NCBI GenBank assembly: GCA_037447655.1
Contig: JBBHKE010002613.1
Span: 236,758-300,757 of the forward strand
Reading direction: 5' to 3'
Length of the DNA stretch: 64,000 nt
DNA from: Zygnema cylindricum
Taxonomy: Eukaryota > Streptophyta > Zygnematophyceae > Zygnematales > Zygnemataceae
The stretch's first letter is position 1. The number at the start of each line of letters is the position of its first letter. The notes beneath the pieces were generated by a model, which saw only the letters and a program-made list of their open reading frames with translations, had not been told where the DNA came from and searched no databases. Below, in pieces: positions 1 through 11,917 of this stretch. Both the position numbers and the translations under genes were made by a program.

Positions 1-372
1 CAATAATGTAATTAGCCTATCATTTGAGATTAAAGAGGAGAGTCAAAAGTCCAACACTTACTACGCACACTCATGTGATCGAATGTAAAATCATATAATA
101 GAATGGCTTCCAGTATTCAATCCAAAAGGTGAGTTAAGACCAGAAAAATTATCCTGGAACCCACCGTGAAAAAATAAAATAATGCATAAAATCAGATTCA
201 TAAACAAGCATTTTTTGAGTCTTAAAATCATCAAAGGAAAAGGTCAAGAACAAACTGCTCAGAAAAAACCATTACAGAAGAGTAAAGAATACCGTTAAGA
301 AAGAGTCAAGAAATCGAAAACACTTCGCAAATCTGTTAACATAGGTGCATAGCGTCAGCTCAAATACTACTC
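1..372. other. 3' flank of the MEF2-type gene, no gene seen
   Basis: AT-rich sequence downstream of the MADS-box gene stop codon on the minus strand. I see no open frame of interest, no RNA gene and no clear repeat. It probably contains the 3' UTR of the neighbouring gene. Confidence 0.5.
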
Positions 373-3300
373 TTAAAGTCGAAAAAAAATGCATTGTGAT
401 ACTGAAGACTCTACATTCAGTGTAAAAAAAGGAGAAGGAAAAGAAAAAGAGTTAAGATTATTGCTCACTTTGGGAGTTTTACAAGGGCTTCCTGTCGCCC
501 ATTCAAAAGTAAAAGCCGATGGTGATATCGCAGCGAGTCCAGAAGGAGTTCCCAAATGATCAGATGGTAGGTCTGAGATTGCACCCATGAGCTGTTCCTG
601 TTTCCACAAAGAGAATCATGTCACTTTTAACTACTAAAAGAACTAAAAGACAAAATAACTACTGAAAAAACTACTTAAAAACTACTTGATTTCGATTCTG
701 GTTTAAGTACTTAGTTTGATCTACAAACCCAACATGCCTTCAATAGTCCATTTTTAACATTTGGACTGAAATTTCGCTAAGAAACAGAGAAAATAAAGAA
801 AGATAAACAACTAAAATGTTTATGGACAACAATGGCCAATTATCATCATTCTCAACAATATCTAAACCTAAGCGTCTGAATTGTAATTCCATTTCACCAT
901 AATTATCGTCATACTTTAAATTTTCTGGTCTGTCTAGTTACTAAGAAACACGGTATGTGAGACAGGAACCAGAATAACACATAAACAACAACATAAATAC
1001 ACATCAAATTATCAATTTAGTCTGTTTGTTAGCTGAAGTAGATACCTTAAATGCAGAAAAAGCAGAAGCAGAACTTTGTAAAAAGTTATTTAACAAAGGT
1101 TCTCTCCCTTGGTCATCAGAGTACGCTGTCCCATCTTTTCCTTCATTTTGAACTTCGGAGAGAGATAGTTCTCTTGGTACTCTCAAAAGGGAGCCACTGT
1201 GTCCCCCTGGAAATAAGGGATACTCTATATGTTGAGAATCATCTTCCATAACGCTTCCATTTGGTCTCCCAGAGCAGTTCACTTCAGAAAGAGACTCAGG
1301 AGCCATAAGCTGTTCACATGTTTCTGTATCTCCCCAGTGATGTTCCATTACACTGTACTTCTTTCTTAACCCTAATTTGTCATTTTGGTTTGCAGATCCC
1401 ATGAATTCATTGCCTGACCACAAGTATTGAAATCCTTTCTGGTTTGATTTAGGTGTGGGGAGAGTTGAGATAGTATCTGTCCCTTCAAAAAAACCACACT
1501 GACTTCCTTCTGCTTTGGTCCCCACCATTCCTCCTTTATGGTTCATATCCGCTTCCAGATTTCCTAATTGTGACACCAAAACTGAAGATTGACTCTTTCT
1601 TTCCCCTTCTACTGAAGTTAAAGACTTAACAGTGTTTGTTCCTGAAGGAACCAGTTGCCTATTCATTCCCATATTACTCCTATTCCATTTTCCACGGTTT
1701 GAAGGTGAAACCATCACTAAAGAAGGTGCCCTGGATCCCGTTACATTTGTAATACTCCCCTTGGTCTCCTTAGTCTCCTTAATCTCCTTAGGAGATAAAT
1801 TTCCTCTACCTTGTATATCACTGGAAGATGTTCTGGCTTGATTTTGTCCCACACTTCTTTTGACTTGTTTGTTTGGGATAACAATAGAGAGACTCTTTTT
1901 CATTCCTCTCCGTTGTAAAGCAGAAGAGGAAGAAGGTCCATCAACTGAATGGTTAGTGATCATTAAACTTTCTTCCGGTTGACAAGGCTGAACTTTTTCG
2001 TGAAAATTGAAGTCTTTTTGTTCAATTATAAGCTCACTTTGTTGTTTGGATTCAACAACCATTTTAGTGTCAGAAATTGTCCACCAGTCAGGCTCATTTG
2101 CTTGTTGCCATACATCGGTCGTAATAGTGGACAAAGGGGGTCTATCAAATGGTTGCTGTAATAAATCTAAATCAACTTCCGACGCTTCTATGTTATCTGG
2201 TCTATTTTTAATGGAAGCTTCCACAGCATCCAATCTAAAACCTGGTGGACCACCCGAAAGGTTCGAAAGTGATTGTCTCAAATCAATTTTCTCCTTTTGA
2301 TTCTGTAACCTTAAAGACGGAAAAAACGATCCACTTCCTTCTGAAGCAAGAAGTCCCATGAATCCATCTAAAGGAGGTGGTCTAACTCCTGTCAAACCAT
2401 ATGCTTCCATATTCTCCCCACTTGTATCCATGGCCATTTGAAGAAGCCACCTCCTTTTCTCCATTAACGCAAAGGAAATACCGTTTCCAGGAGTCGGTGA
2501 AACAAGGATGAGACTACGACCAGCTCCCTTTCTCTCACGAGCTCCAATGGATGAAGGAGAACGACAACATCCTCTCCCACAACGTCCAGTTGGAGAATCT
2601 TCAATTGATACTCGAGCACTTTTGAAAATTTGTGTACAATGTCCACTGGTCGTCACTGAATGGATTAAGTTATCTGATTTTCTACAACTGTCGTCCTCAG
2701 TTCTCTTCCTTGAAAGCTCCTTATCGAATCGCGGTGGGACAAAGGAGAGAGAATTCCATGGCCGAGGAGAAGGAGAAAACGAAAAACCGCCCATGGAACC
2801 TTCCAAGGCAGCAGACAGTGGACTTGGTTCGATTTGCTCGAAGAAGGAATTGGGAGACTGAAGAAGTTAGAGAAGAAAAAAAGAAGAAACGAAATAAATT
2901 CAGTAGACTTCAATTGTATAGACTAAAGTGGATCAGGATTGGTTTACCCCTACTAGAGCAATGTAAAGAGAATTGAAGGACAATTTGAAAACAAAAAGAG
3001 ACGCAAAGGAGAGACCATATGAAAAGCACAGAATATAACTCAAACAAAAATATGGAATATAAACATTCTTCTGAGTAAGGTCATTATAGAATGCTTAGCT
3101 CTACGCCTCAATAAAATTGAACGATCATTCCTGACAAAACTGTCAATTTGTAGAAATATATTCTTATCGCAGTTTCACTGAAACCAGCTCATAAAAACCG
3201 CATCGGGGATATCCCAAGATTCACTTATATACGAGATTAAGCTCGGAAAATACCACAATAAAGTGAAAGATATATGGGTACATACCAACCGATTTGAGTT

Positions 3301-5508
3301 CTGCAGAGAGATAACTGACTCATGTTGCTGCGCCTCAACTTTGATTGACTGGTCATCAAAAACACGAGAAATAGTGTCTATAAACAAACAAATTATGGAA
3401 CACAATCCAGTTAAAAAAAACGAAGTGGCTGCACCAATCGACCCCAAATTGCGTCTGGCCAGAAAATAATTGCCTCAAATTTTCCACAATTAAAATAATT
3501 TCCATTGACTTTGTGTCAATACTAATGTAGGATAACATACATATTACAGCAACATATCAGGTTATGGACTCACAAGAACTTATGTTAACGAACCTAGTCA
3601 CCATATTAAACACATCGCTAACCCAATTATGCTCTTTCTTACCATAAGATAAGGCGCAATAGTCCTCAATCATTTAAACATTTCAGTCAAGTAATTCCAA
3701 AAACATGTACGATTTGTACCTTTTCTTGCGGCACCTCCAAGTTCATTCGAGGAGCAAAAAAATTAGAATTTGGATGGAGGCTCTGTTGACGCCACCCGTT
3801 GCCAGGTCCAAAAGGATGATCATCTCGCTCTTCTCTATTTTGAGTAAAAGAGCCTCCTTGTTTCTCTGATTCCGTAAGCTGTTGCAAAAAACTGACATAT
3901 AGACAACGAATTGAACTGTCTGAGTTCAGAAAATACTGAAAGAAACATCCCTCGATTCTGGATAGAATTCAACTTATCTCTCCATATACAACCATTTGAT
4001 CACAGCAGAAAGCAGTCATCAAAAATATCAGACGTAAAACAAAGTTTTCTCTTTCAGAGAATGGACCCGGATGATGATATTGACACAGAAATTGCGTCCT
4101 TGTCAAGATTGAACAAACCAACTTGAAAAGAATAGACGACAAAGCAAAGTGAAACAAGAATCTGACCTGCCATTAGAAATGGAGGGAGATAATGTCACGT
4201 TAGAAATTTTAGGCGATGTAGAAACTCGTCGACGACGCCCTCTAAGTTTTTTTGAAATACTCTGTGAAGGAAAACTTCGGGCATCTTCATCATCAACTTC
4301 GTCGTCTCCATCCGTCTCCTGGTCACCATCCACTTCGTCTTCATCCTCCTCATCGTCAGGATCAAAAAACTGGACAGCAAACGGATAGACGGACAGACAA
4401 GCAGAATGAAGCTTTATTATTTATAAGGTACCATTCAGTGAAGCATATAAATATGAATTGACATAGTTTACTTTCCCTGTGAACATTTTGAATGTTTTCC
4501 AGGGCGCAGAATTGATACCTCAAATATTACATATGGTTCTCAAGTTCTTTCAAGAACCAGTACATACCCTGGATGTTTTCTTCAGATTCTTTTCCCGTAC
4601 CGAGCGTGATTGGCTGGCAAAGTGCTGCTTAAATAGCTGCAGAAAACCAGAGAATCAACAGAAAAAAATGCTTATTTACCGCTGCATCCATGTCTAGATT
4701 TGAGTATACATTGCATGTTGAAGACCACACAATTTTAGTCACAAAACACACAAACCGACCACACAATCTTAGTCACAAAACTTATAAACCGACAAACAGA
4801 AGCCTAAATATTCCTCGTTGAAAACCATACACAAGCATACACACGCACAGTTACGGTGACCTGTAGGATATTAAAGTTGCCAAGCATTCTTTCATTCCAC
4901 CTTCAAGATTTCCTGACATGAATAGGTTAGCGGTGATAGAATAGCCTTAATTGCCTGTTCAATACCAAAAAAATCTTCTTGAAAGCATACACTTACAACA
5001 AAAGTTTGAACTTGCACATAGTCATTTAAGCAGCCCCGCTCAGAAACTTACCTCACGATTGTTTTTTGTTTCTTGAGCTTCGTGTTGTTTTTCTTTTGCC
5101 CGTGAAACGATGGATTCTAGATCGTCTGATGCATATTGGAAGAGCTTCCCGGTGCAAGAGAAAATCAGAAGGGCAATTTTAGAGTCACATAATACGCTAA
5201 GCTCCATGGCTTTCTTCATGAGGCCATTCTTTCGCTTTGTAAAAGTGACCTGCAAACATGAATCTCTAACATAACACTGTTAGCCCTTTACAGCCAAAAA
5301 AAACAAAGAAACCAAAATTGCAAAAAATTCTCGAGAGTTTAAATGACAGTGACTGTGTTAAAGAAGCCTAGAAATTTTCAAGCTTTTGCAATAACCAATT
5401 GATTATACCAAAAACAATACTAGCAAACTACTTATGGAACACTGCAGCCTCCACCTGTCTGTTACGTTCGTCCTGAATTCGCTCAATCCGTATCTTCTTC
5501 CGGCCCAT
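373..5508 (-). CDS. MEF2-type MADS-box transcription factor (8 exons)
   Basis: Sequence-specific nuclear transcription factor. Exons from 5' to 3' on the minus strand: 5508-5455, 5249-5052, 4636-4568, 4369-4167, 3891-3720, 3348-3286, 2857-1046, 597-373; all phases agree and give about 931 aa. Residues 1-57 are a MADS box opening [18 protein letters not shown] and continuing [20 protein letters not shown], followed by a MEF2-like extension (KLFQYAS) and no plant K domain. Residues about 110-137 are very acidic (Asp/Glu), followed by a basic KKLRGRRRR stretch that could act in nuclear import. A single 604-codon exon encodes a Ser/Pro-rich, mostly disordered region containing LSIVIPNK near residue 576, which resembles the LRVVIP-type MAPK-docking segment of animal MEF2. 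The last exon is rich in SP/TP sites ([14 protein letters not shown]). Exon 6 has the least certain acceptor. The MADS assignment is near certain; the exact C-terminal structure is predicted from splice signals. Confidence 0.93.
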
Positions 5509-7954
5509 GACCTGCAATCAAGATAGAGAGAGAGAGGGAGAGGAGATATATAGAGAGATAAGCGGCACATCTTAAAAGCTCACACTGCAAAGCGAGAGTT
5601 TGCACTTTCAGAAGTTTCTGCAGAAATCTGATATATCCTTGAAAACTGACTGTCTATGAACCCTCCAGAAGATCAGTAAGTTAAAAAAAAAAAGCAAAAC
5701 AACTTGAAAATGGTGAACCTTAGCACATTAATTCTGATAGACGAAAAAAACACAGAAGATGAAAATTCATGAAAATTTCAAACCTTTGTATTGGGTCGGG
5801 CGGACGCGAAGGTCGCCGGGAGTGCACTTGCTCCGATGTTGGCTGACATGTAGTCTGATTATAGCAAGGGAATTTCTTGCTAGAACGTCCAACTGAAACT
5901 GTAAATTCAAAAACTGAGAGTCTTAACCAGAAGAGAGATTTTGATAAGGTCTGCATCAACACAACGAAAGTCCCGACAACAAGTGGAGCCATTTTAATAA
6001 CAGTAGAAAATTTTGTATTGTTTCAATAAAACAAGATACTAAGCAATCTGAGTTCTATCGCTTGGATAGAGGAGCACTAAGGGAGAGTTCTGCTTGCAAT
6101 AAAATTGTTTTTTGTTTTCATTCCCGTAAACAATGCTGTTAAATGACTTTGGCCTTGGAAATCCATGAATTAGGTTCCTACTGCTGACTAAATATTGCTT
6201 GCTCTACCGTTTCAACAAAGAGTTTGAACATTTACACCAGAGGCGCTAGGACATTAAACCTGAAAATGATAAAAAGCATCAATATGCATCTCTTCAAAGG
6301 CATCTCTTTATCTACATATGCCGCACCCGTCAACATTGGCTATTTACACCAGAATGCCGACTGCTGACTACAGGCTGTTAAAATCTCTTATGTCCACTCA
6401 AGTTCTAGTTCATTCCACGTTAATTCCTTTGTTTACTTTACGTCCCTTTTAAGTACGTACTCATACCTGAAACAATGGAATACCAATCATTCTCGCATTA
6501 CCAAGGCCCCTCTACAAGTGGAAAAACGTAGTTGTGTTGGCGTTCCCAAGGCTAATGATTTTTTTCCCCCCAGTAGCACTCCAACCTTCCTGCCGAGTTT
6601 TTTTCGTGTGACGATGACCACTATCCTTGCAAAAAATACTGTTCACAAAAACAGCCAATGATAATCCTGTTCGGAAGGATTACTGATTACAATCAATTGT
6701 TGATGCCGGCAACAAGTGATGGACCCCCTCAATTTCAATTTTTTTCAGCCTAAATAAATCAGCATCAAAACATCAACTTCGAGTATCGAAAAACTGAGAC
6801 AATAGCACAACAACCGAGAATATAGCATGCACTATGAAAAAGAAAGGAGAAACCTCTGCTAAAGAGGGAGGAAAAAAAGTAGGATGCAAATTTTCGTTGT
6901 AAATAGTTTCCAACATTAAACTGCTAAAACAGACATGAACAGGAGCGGTGGTTAACAGGAAGAAAAATAGAAATCTAACAGCCGTTGTCGCTGGATGTTG
7001 CTGCCTTGTTGACTTTTTGAAAAAAAAAGGGAATGAGAAATATCTTGGAAAAAAAATTACTAAGAAAATAAGAAACCTCCTCTGTCGTTTTCCATAAATA
7101 TCCTTGAATGTCAAAATTTAATGTAAAAATTGTAGAAATATCTCGCTAGATAAGGCTTTGAAAGTGGCTCCTTTTGCTGCACTTTTTCACGTCGTTTGTC
7201 GTTGTTGCAGGCGTTTGCCAAAATTCTTCAGCAATTACAAACGACATAGGTTACCGCTCATTCTCAGTCGTCGATGTCGCCAAAGAACGGCGGCGATGGA
7301 ATAAAATCTTGACACGTCGCGCCAGCGCTACATCCGATGGCGGCCAGTTTGCCGACGGTTTCTTAGTCAAATAATTTTTTGCAGTCGCTCAAATCGACGT
7401 CTCTGAACTCATCGTGCATCGTCTGCCAAGTTGAGACAAGGATGGAAGTTCTGAGCGGTTGCTACTCGATGAGCCAGCCTCGTCTAGGAGTCAACCAATC
7501 CAAACCGTTCAGATATAATCGAATGCCATGGGACGCTCTAGGTTTAAGCTTCTGCTGCTGATCGGCATCACCCGTTTCAAATGCGAAGGTTTGCAGACAA
7601 AAACCCTCCAAACGCGTTGACTTGCAGCATACTTCAAGCCGAGGCCAGTCGCCGTAACTTCAGATCCTGTGACGTCGCATGTTCACAAGAAAATAAGGGA
7701 AGCGGAAGATTATGAACTTAGGGTAGTTCCTCATGTGAAGAAAATCCCGTGAGACGTACGAGTTTCAAGTATCCATAATAATGTCCGTACGATTTGGCCT
7801 TCGCCTAACCTTCGTGGTCGCTCGAATTTTCGAAAATCGCACAATACTGAAAATTATGAGTATATTTGAAAGCATAGTTGTTCAAATCGCGCGATTTTTT
7901 CCTTTTTTCCGATTAAAACGTATAATTCGTGACTTTTGAATAAATCGGAAAAAA
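5509..7954. other. Upstream region of the MEF2-type gene, no supported gene
   Basis: Presumed 5' UTR and promoter side of the MADS-box gene, with a short (GA)n-rich block at about 5524-5560. A 90-codon minus-strand frame at 5992-5720 begins with a hydrophobic signal-like segment but has no recognisable domain, so it is not called. A GC-richer patch at about 7170-7420 has no supported coding sense. The rest is AT-rich, with nothing recognised. Confidence 0.4.
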
Positions 7955-8255
7955 ACGCGATGTACTTTCTGTCCCGAAAACTGAACGGCTAATTTACGGC
8001 AACTGTACGGTATTTAACAATTGCTGTACGGTTTTATACGGTAAATGTACGTAATTTGGCGAAAAGATACGTTGCACTTTGTCGTACTTTCTGTCCGGTA
8101 AACTGAACATAAATTTTACGGTAATGTACGGATTTTTTCCAAATATGTACGGACTAAATCTAAAAGATACGTAAAATGTACGAAAAATGTACAAACTGCG
8201 GTATATGTGAAATTTATTTTTGTTTACATGTACGGAATAGTACGGAAGAAAATTC
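7955..8255. repeat. Degenerate ~127-bp tandem duplication rich in TGTACGG
   Basis: The segment beginning GTACTTTCTGTCC near 7962 recurs near 8089, and both copies continue into AAACTGAAC and several TGTACGG or TACGTAA words. The short minus-strand frame across it is a by-product of the repeat. It may be a relic of a mobile element, because similar TGTACGG words occur inside the TIR elements of this window. Confidence 0.5.
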
Positions 8256-8369
8256 ATTAACGATTTTTACGATTTTTTCAAAAAGGTTCAATGCGTTTGT
8301 TACGTATGATTCGTCGCGATTAAATCGTTCGCACTAAACGCGTATGTTTGAAAGTGAAAAACTTTATTA

Positions 8370-9269
8370 CAGAATGTGAGATGGAAAAACCATCAAAGTA
8401 CAAAGGGGGTAAAAAAAAAGAAAAAGCACATTTAAAGACCAAAAGAGCCAACAATTACTAAAACAAAACAAAACGAACAGATGAGGAAACTAAAAACACT
8501 GGGCAAACTGGCAGGACTAAACAGAATACCAAAGATGACAAGACAAAAAAGAAAAAACCCACTCTACATGATGCCCCACAACCCTAACATACTAAATTCC
8601 ACACCCACGAAGATCGTGGATGTGGACTGGATCTCGAGGAGGAAGGTCTGGGAGGCTCCGCCTATCATCCGCCACTGTGCTTCGACGGATAAGGGCCACA
8701 GCTTGAGCTCGTTGAAGGGCAATTGATACACGTTGACGGTAAAAAGCACCAAGAAGACTTAGGGGAGGACTCCCTAGACCCCTGGATTCAAAAGCTTTCT
8801 TAGCACAGTTGCGGAGAAAATCATCGAAAGACTTGTCCAAAGAACCAAAAATCTCTGTTGCAAATGGAACAAATTCGTCCGCTGGGCCTCGGTGAGCGTA
8901 ATCCCTTTCCTTAGAAGCCACTACTTCCCGAGCCGCCACGCCTGTAGGCACTGCTGCACAAGAAGAAACGTGGGTCCCAGTCGGATCAGTAAGGACCACA
9001 TCACCCAAGGTCCGCCCAGACCCGTGGAGGAAAATCAAGTCTACCCGAGGACTTCGGAGACCACTAGATTGGGAACGAGGAGGTAAGATATGGGAAACTT
9101 TGCGCTTCACATTGTTGCCTGCTTCGACGCCAATCGCAGCAATCGCATCCCGACCTAAATCATGCGCGACTGTATGTTCACCCCCCCACGAGCAACGAAG
9201 TAAATGGATGTCGTCGGAGTCAATTGGTTGGTTACAAACACACTTGGGGCGCACCGGTACACACTCCAG
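8370..9269 (-). mobile_element. 5'-truncated RLE-type LINE, C-terminal endonuclease part
   Basis: The minus-strand frame 9245-8592 encodes the C-terminal part of the same non-LTR retrotransposon family as the copy at 59.6-63 kb. Shared features in order: a zinc-binding CxC...HLLRC cluster (here CVCNQPIDSDDIHLLRC), HIxPxR, RVDL, GDVVLTDPT, then SKERDYAHR and FYRQR. The D...GD..D...K spacing fits the PD-(D/E)xK restriction-like endonuclease typical of RLE LINEs; that is my reading of the motifs. No reverse transcriptase domain remains. The 5' side ends abruptly at a TIR element at 9270. The sense-strand 3' region keeps a small GATGG...CCATC hairpin near 8380. Confidence 0.8.
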
Positions 9270-9814
9270 TACACCGCGAATGGTTATTAGTGTCAAAGTC
9301 ACCAATTTGGGTTCTTAAAATTTTGATTTTTTTTTTCAAATAGGATACATGATTATAATTTTTCCTCGACGTTAATCAAGGTACCGTACAAAATAAAGTA
9401 AAGCCCGAAAGTACAATAAAATATAAATAGTGTGGTGTACGGTCGATGTCAGACCGTACATAACTGTACCTTTTCAAGTGAAAATTTACAAAAAATGAAT
9501 CAAATCACACGTGCACGCATAGGAACGTGCGCTCAAAAAAACGGGATTAGTCTGACACGTAAATTAGTATAGGCATGTACGGATATTTTAAATTCACGAC
9601 GGCGTACGATTTCTAATATTTTTTACGGATACATATATTAATGTATATAAACGTACGAAGAATATTCCATTTTTGCTGTTCCTAAATTAGCATAAACGCT
9701 GAAATTAGAATACACCTTTTTCTTGAAAAAATTCAAATTCTTAATTAGCATCAATTACGGTAAATTTTCTTCAACACTATTTAAACTTTGACACTAATAA
9801 CGATTCGCGGTGTA
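9270..9814. mobile_element. 545-bp TIR element (MITE-like, TA-flanked), copy A
   Basis: Terminal inverted repeats of about 28 bp start with TACACCGCGAAT and continue GTTATTAGTGTCAAAGT. The right end is their reverse complement (ACACTAATAACGATTCGCGG then TGTA). Each end carries TA, as expected for Tc1/mariner-like target duplication. There is no coding capacity. Nearly the whole interior recurs in reverse orientation at 40175-40690, which shows it is one dispersed element. Confidence 0.85.
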
Positions 9815-10966
9815 TGTACTCTACAGTACAGTACAGTCCTGTACTGTATAGTTCACCGCTCATCATTATTACTTATTAGGGTTAAAGTGAAATTAGTGTG
9901 ATTGGTAATTTATTATTTTCAGCTATATTTTGTGTAAAAATGTCGAAATAAAAAAAACCATTATCATTAATTATGTCACATAAAGCCAATTTGTGTGTCG
10001 AGTTTGTAGCTTGTACGCTGAGCTGGCGTTAGCTCTATTTTATGTGCTAATACCCTAGGTCCCTAGCAGCATCCACCGAATTTGAACGGTCATCCACCGA
10101 ATTTGAACGGCCATCCACCGAATTTGAACGGTCAGGGAGACCGATATATCGCTCTGGACCAACAAAAATCATCGCGATATATTTGGTGAGAGGTGGGAGC
10201 CCGTACAAAATTCGGTAGGGGGCAAAAGTACGGAAGAATCACTGGGGGGAAGGGGTGCTTTCGAAATCTTTTCGACAATCCATTCCGTATCTGAGTACGG
10301 AGGTATCTCAATAGTTATCGGCCCGATAACCCATTGCGATATATCGTAATCTCATATCGATATTAACTTTGTCGATATAACGGACTGATACATCGATTAT
10401 CAGTTGGTCAAAAAAAGTACATATTAAATATATCGGCAATAGGCTCTCCATACCATAGTTCAAAAGTAGTTGAAATTAGGCCCATACAATATGCCTATTG
10501 TATGTAAAACATACAATATGACCTTAAGACCCATATTGTATTGGTCGCAAAATGAAAAAATATAGTAACAGGGTTGAGTTGCACATGGATCGATAGAGAA
10601 TTAAACTTTATGTCTACATTTTGAAAAACATTCGGACAATTTTTTTTTTTGTGAGTTCTGAGGTATTTTTTGTTTTAACCGTCAGATTTGGACGATCGGA
10701 CGGTCGCTGATCAAAGTAGCGATCTAAGAAGATCACATGAAAAGCCCATAACACAACTCATCCTACGCCGTGTCAGTTCGCTGAAAAATTTCGTCCGGCG
10801 GCGTGCGCTGTACTATGATCATACGTCAGATTCGTACGTTCGTACAAGAGTGTGCACAAACGCACACACATACAGTATGCCTACTCTACGCGAGTTTTGT
10901 GCCAAGTTTTGTGCGCCTACTAAAGGCCTACCATAAAAACGCCTACTTTTGAACCATGCTCCATAC
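9815..10966. other. Intergenic, repeat-derived, no gene
   Basis: AT-rich sequence with a small palindrome of TACAG/CTGTA words at about 9822-9850 and clusters of GATATATCG words at 10140-10440. Similar words occur in the last intron of the second fusion gene (43130-43215). No supported coding sequence. Confidence 0.4.
10070..10132. repeat. Three 21-bp direct repeats
   Basis: Three adjacent copies of a 21-bp unit with core ATCCACCGAATTTGAACGG, differing at one base. This is a simple local tandem repeat with no associated gene. Confidence 0.9.
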
Positions 10967-11423
10967 TAGAGGTCGCAAAAGTCAAAATTTTAGATAACCG
11001 GAACCGATCGTTTTTTTTTTCAAAATCTGAGTACCCGACGCACGTTATGTCACGCTCCTAAATTATTAACCGCTACCCAAAACGTGTTCACGAAATTAAA
11101 AGTTAACCGGAACTCGATTTCTCGCTACTACCCGTACCCGCCCGTACCCGAAAAAGTACAAAATTAAAGGTACATTTCCCTTATACCTTCCACGATACCA
11201 AGAGTACAAAGTAAAATAGTGCTGGATAGTATGGACAGTACAAAACTTTCATTTTTTTTTCGTTTTTTGCTTACATGACCGTAACCGATTTTTTATTTTT
11301 TTGTGAATCAATCGCCTGAATCCGCCCGGCCCCCCAAATTTGGCACCTGAATCTGTTCCGGATCCGACTCGGGCGGTCGGTTAACGGTCGGTTACGGTTT
11401 CGGTTAACCGTTTGCGACCTCTG
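10967..11423. mobile_element. hAT-type MITE with perfect 8-bp target duplication
   Basis: The element begins TAGAGGTCGCAAA and ends TTTGCGACCTCTG, imperfect inverted repeats of about 13 bp that fit the CAGNGGTNGCAAA style of hAT termini. It is flanked on both sides by the identical octamer CTCCATAC (10959-10966 and 11424-11431), the 8-bp target site duplication diagnostic of hAT insertion. The 457-bp body has no open frame, so it is non-autonomous. Confidence 0.88.
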
Positions 11424-11559
11424 CTCCATACACAACACTACGAAATACCATTACATCCACGATTCCATGGACAACTCAGGACTATAGTAGCCGACAAATT
11501 TGGCAAGCGTGTTTAAAAAAAAAGCAGCGAAAACGTACAGCTTAGGAATGACGCCTATT

Positions 11560-11917
11560 AAATTAGGGTAAAGTATGAATTTCGTAGTTGTAGAGAATTG
11601 AATTTTTCAAATTTCCTTCCAAGGGGAAAGATGCAATTTAGGCATAAGCATTTTTCCGACGAAATTTTATGAACTCCTAGCTGCTTAATAAATGATTGCA
11701 ACGTATACCGTGTATTGCTATTACTGTTGATAATTTTGTCGCCACTTAAATCATCTTCCGCACACACTTGTCCTATTTTCACATGGAAACAGTCAATGGG
11801 AAGATGAGAATCTTGACTTTCGGTCGCAGCTGTCAGATTCATAATCAGACAAGCCTGGATGGAGAAAAGATGTTTTAAGTGGCAAAAAAAACATTAACAC
11901 TAATAGCGATACACGGT
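11560..11917. mobile_element. Relic of the short palindromic TIR-element family
   Basis: The right part (11765-11917) follows the same order as the elements at 31.3 kb and 39.0 kb: CACTTGTC, CACATGG, GAATCTTGACTTTC, then GATGTTTTAAGTGGCAAAAA and AACACTAATAGCGATACACGG. The left terminus is eroded and cannot be placed. It is non-coding. Confidence 0.6.

Noticed and set aside
5720-5992. 90-codon minus frame with signal-like start upstream of the MEF2-type gene
   Set aside because: No recognisable domain or conservation evidence; could be 5' UTR or chance.
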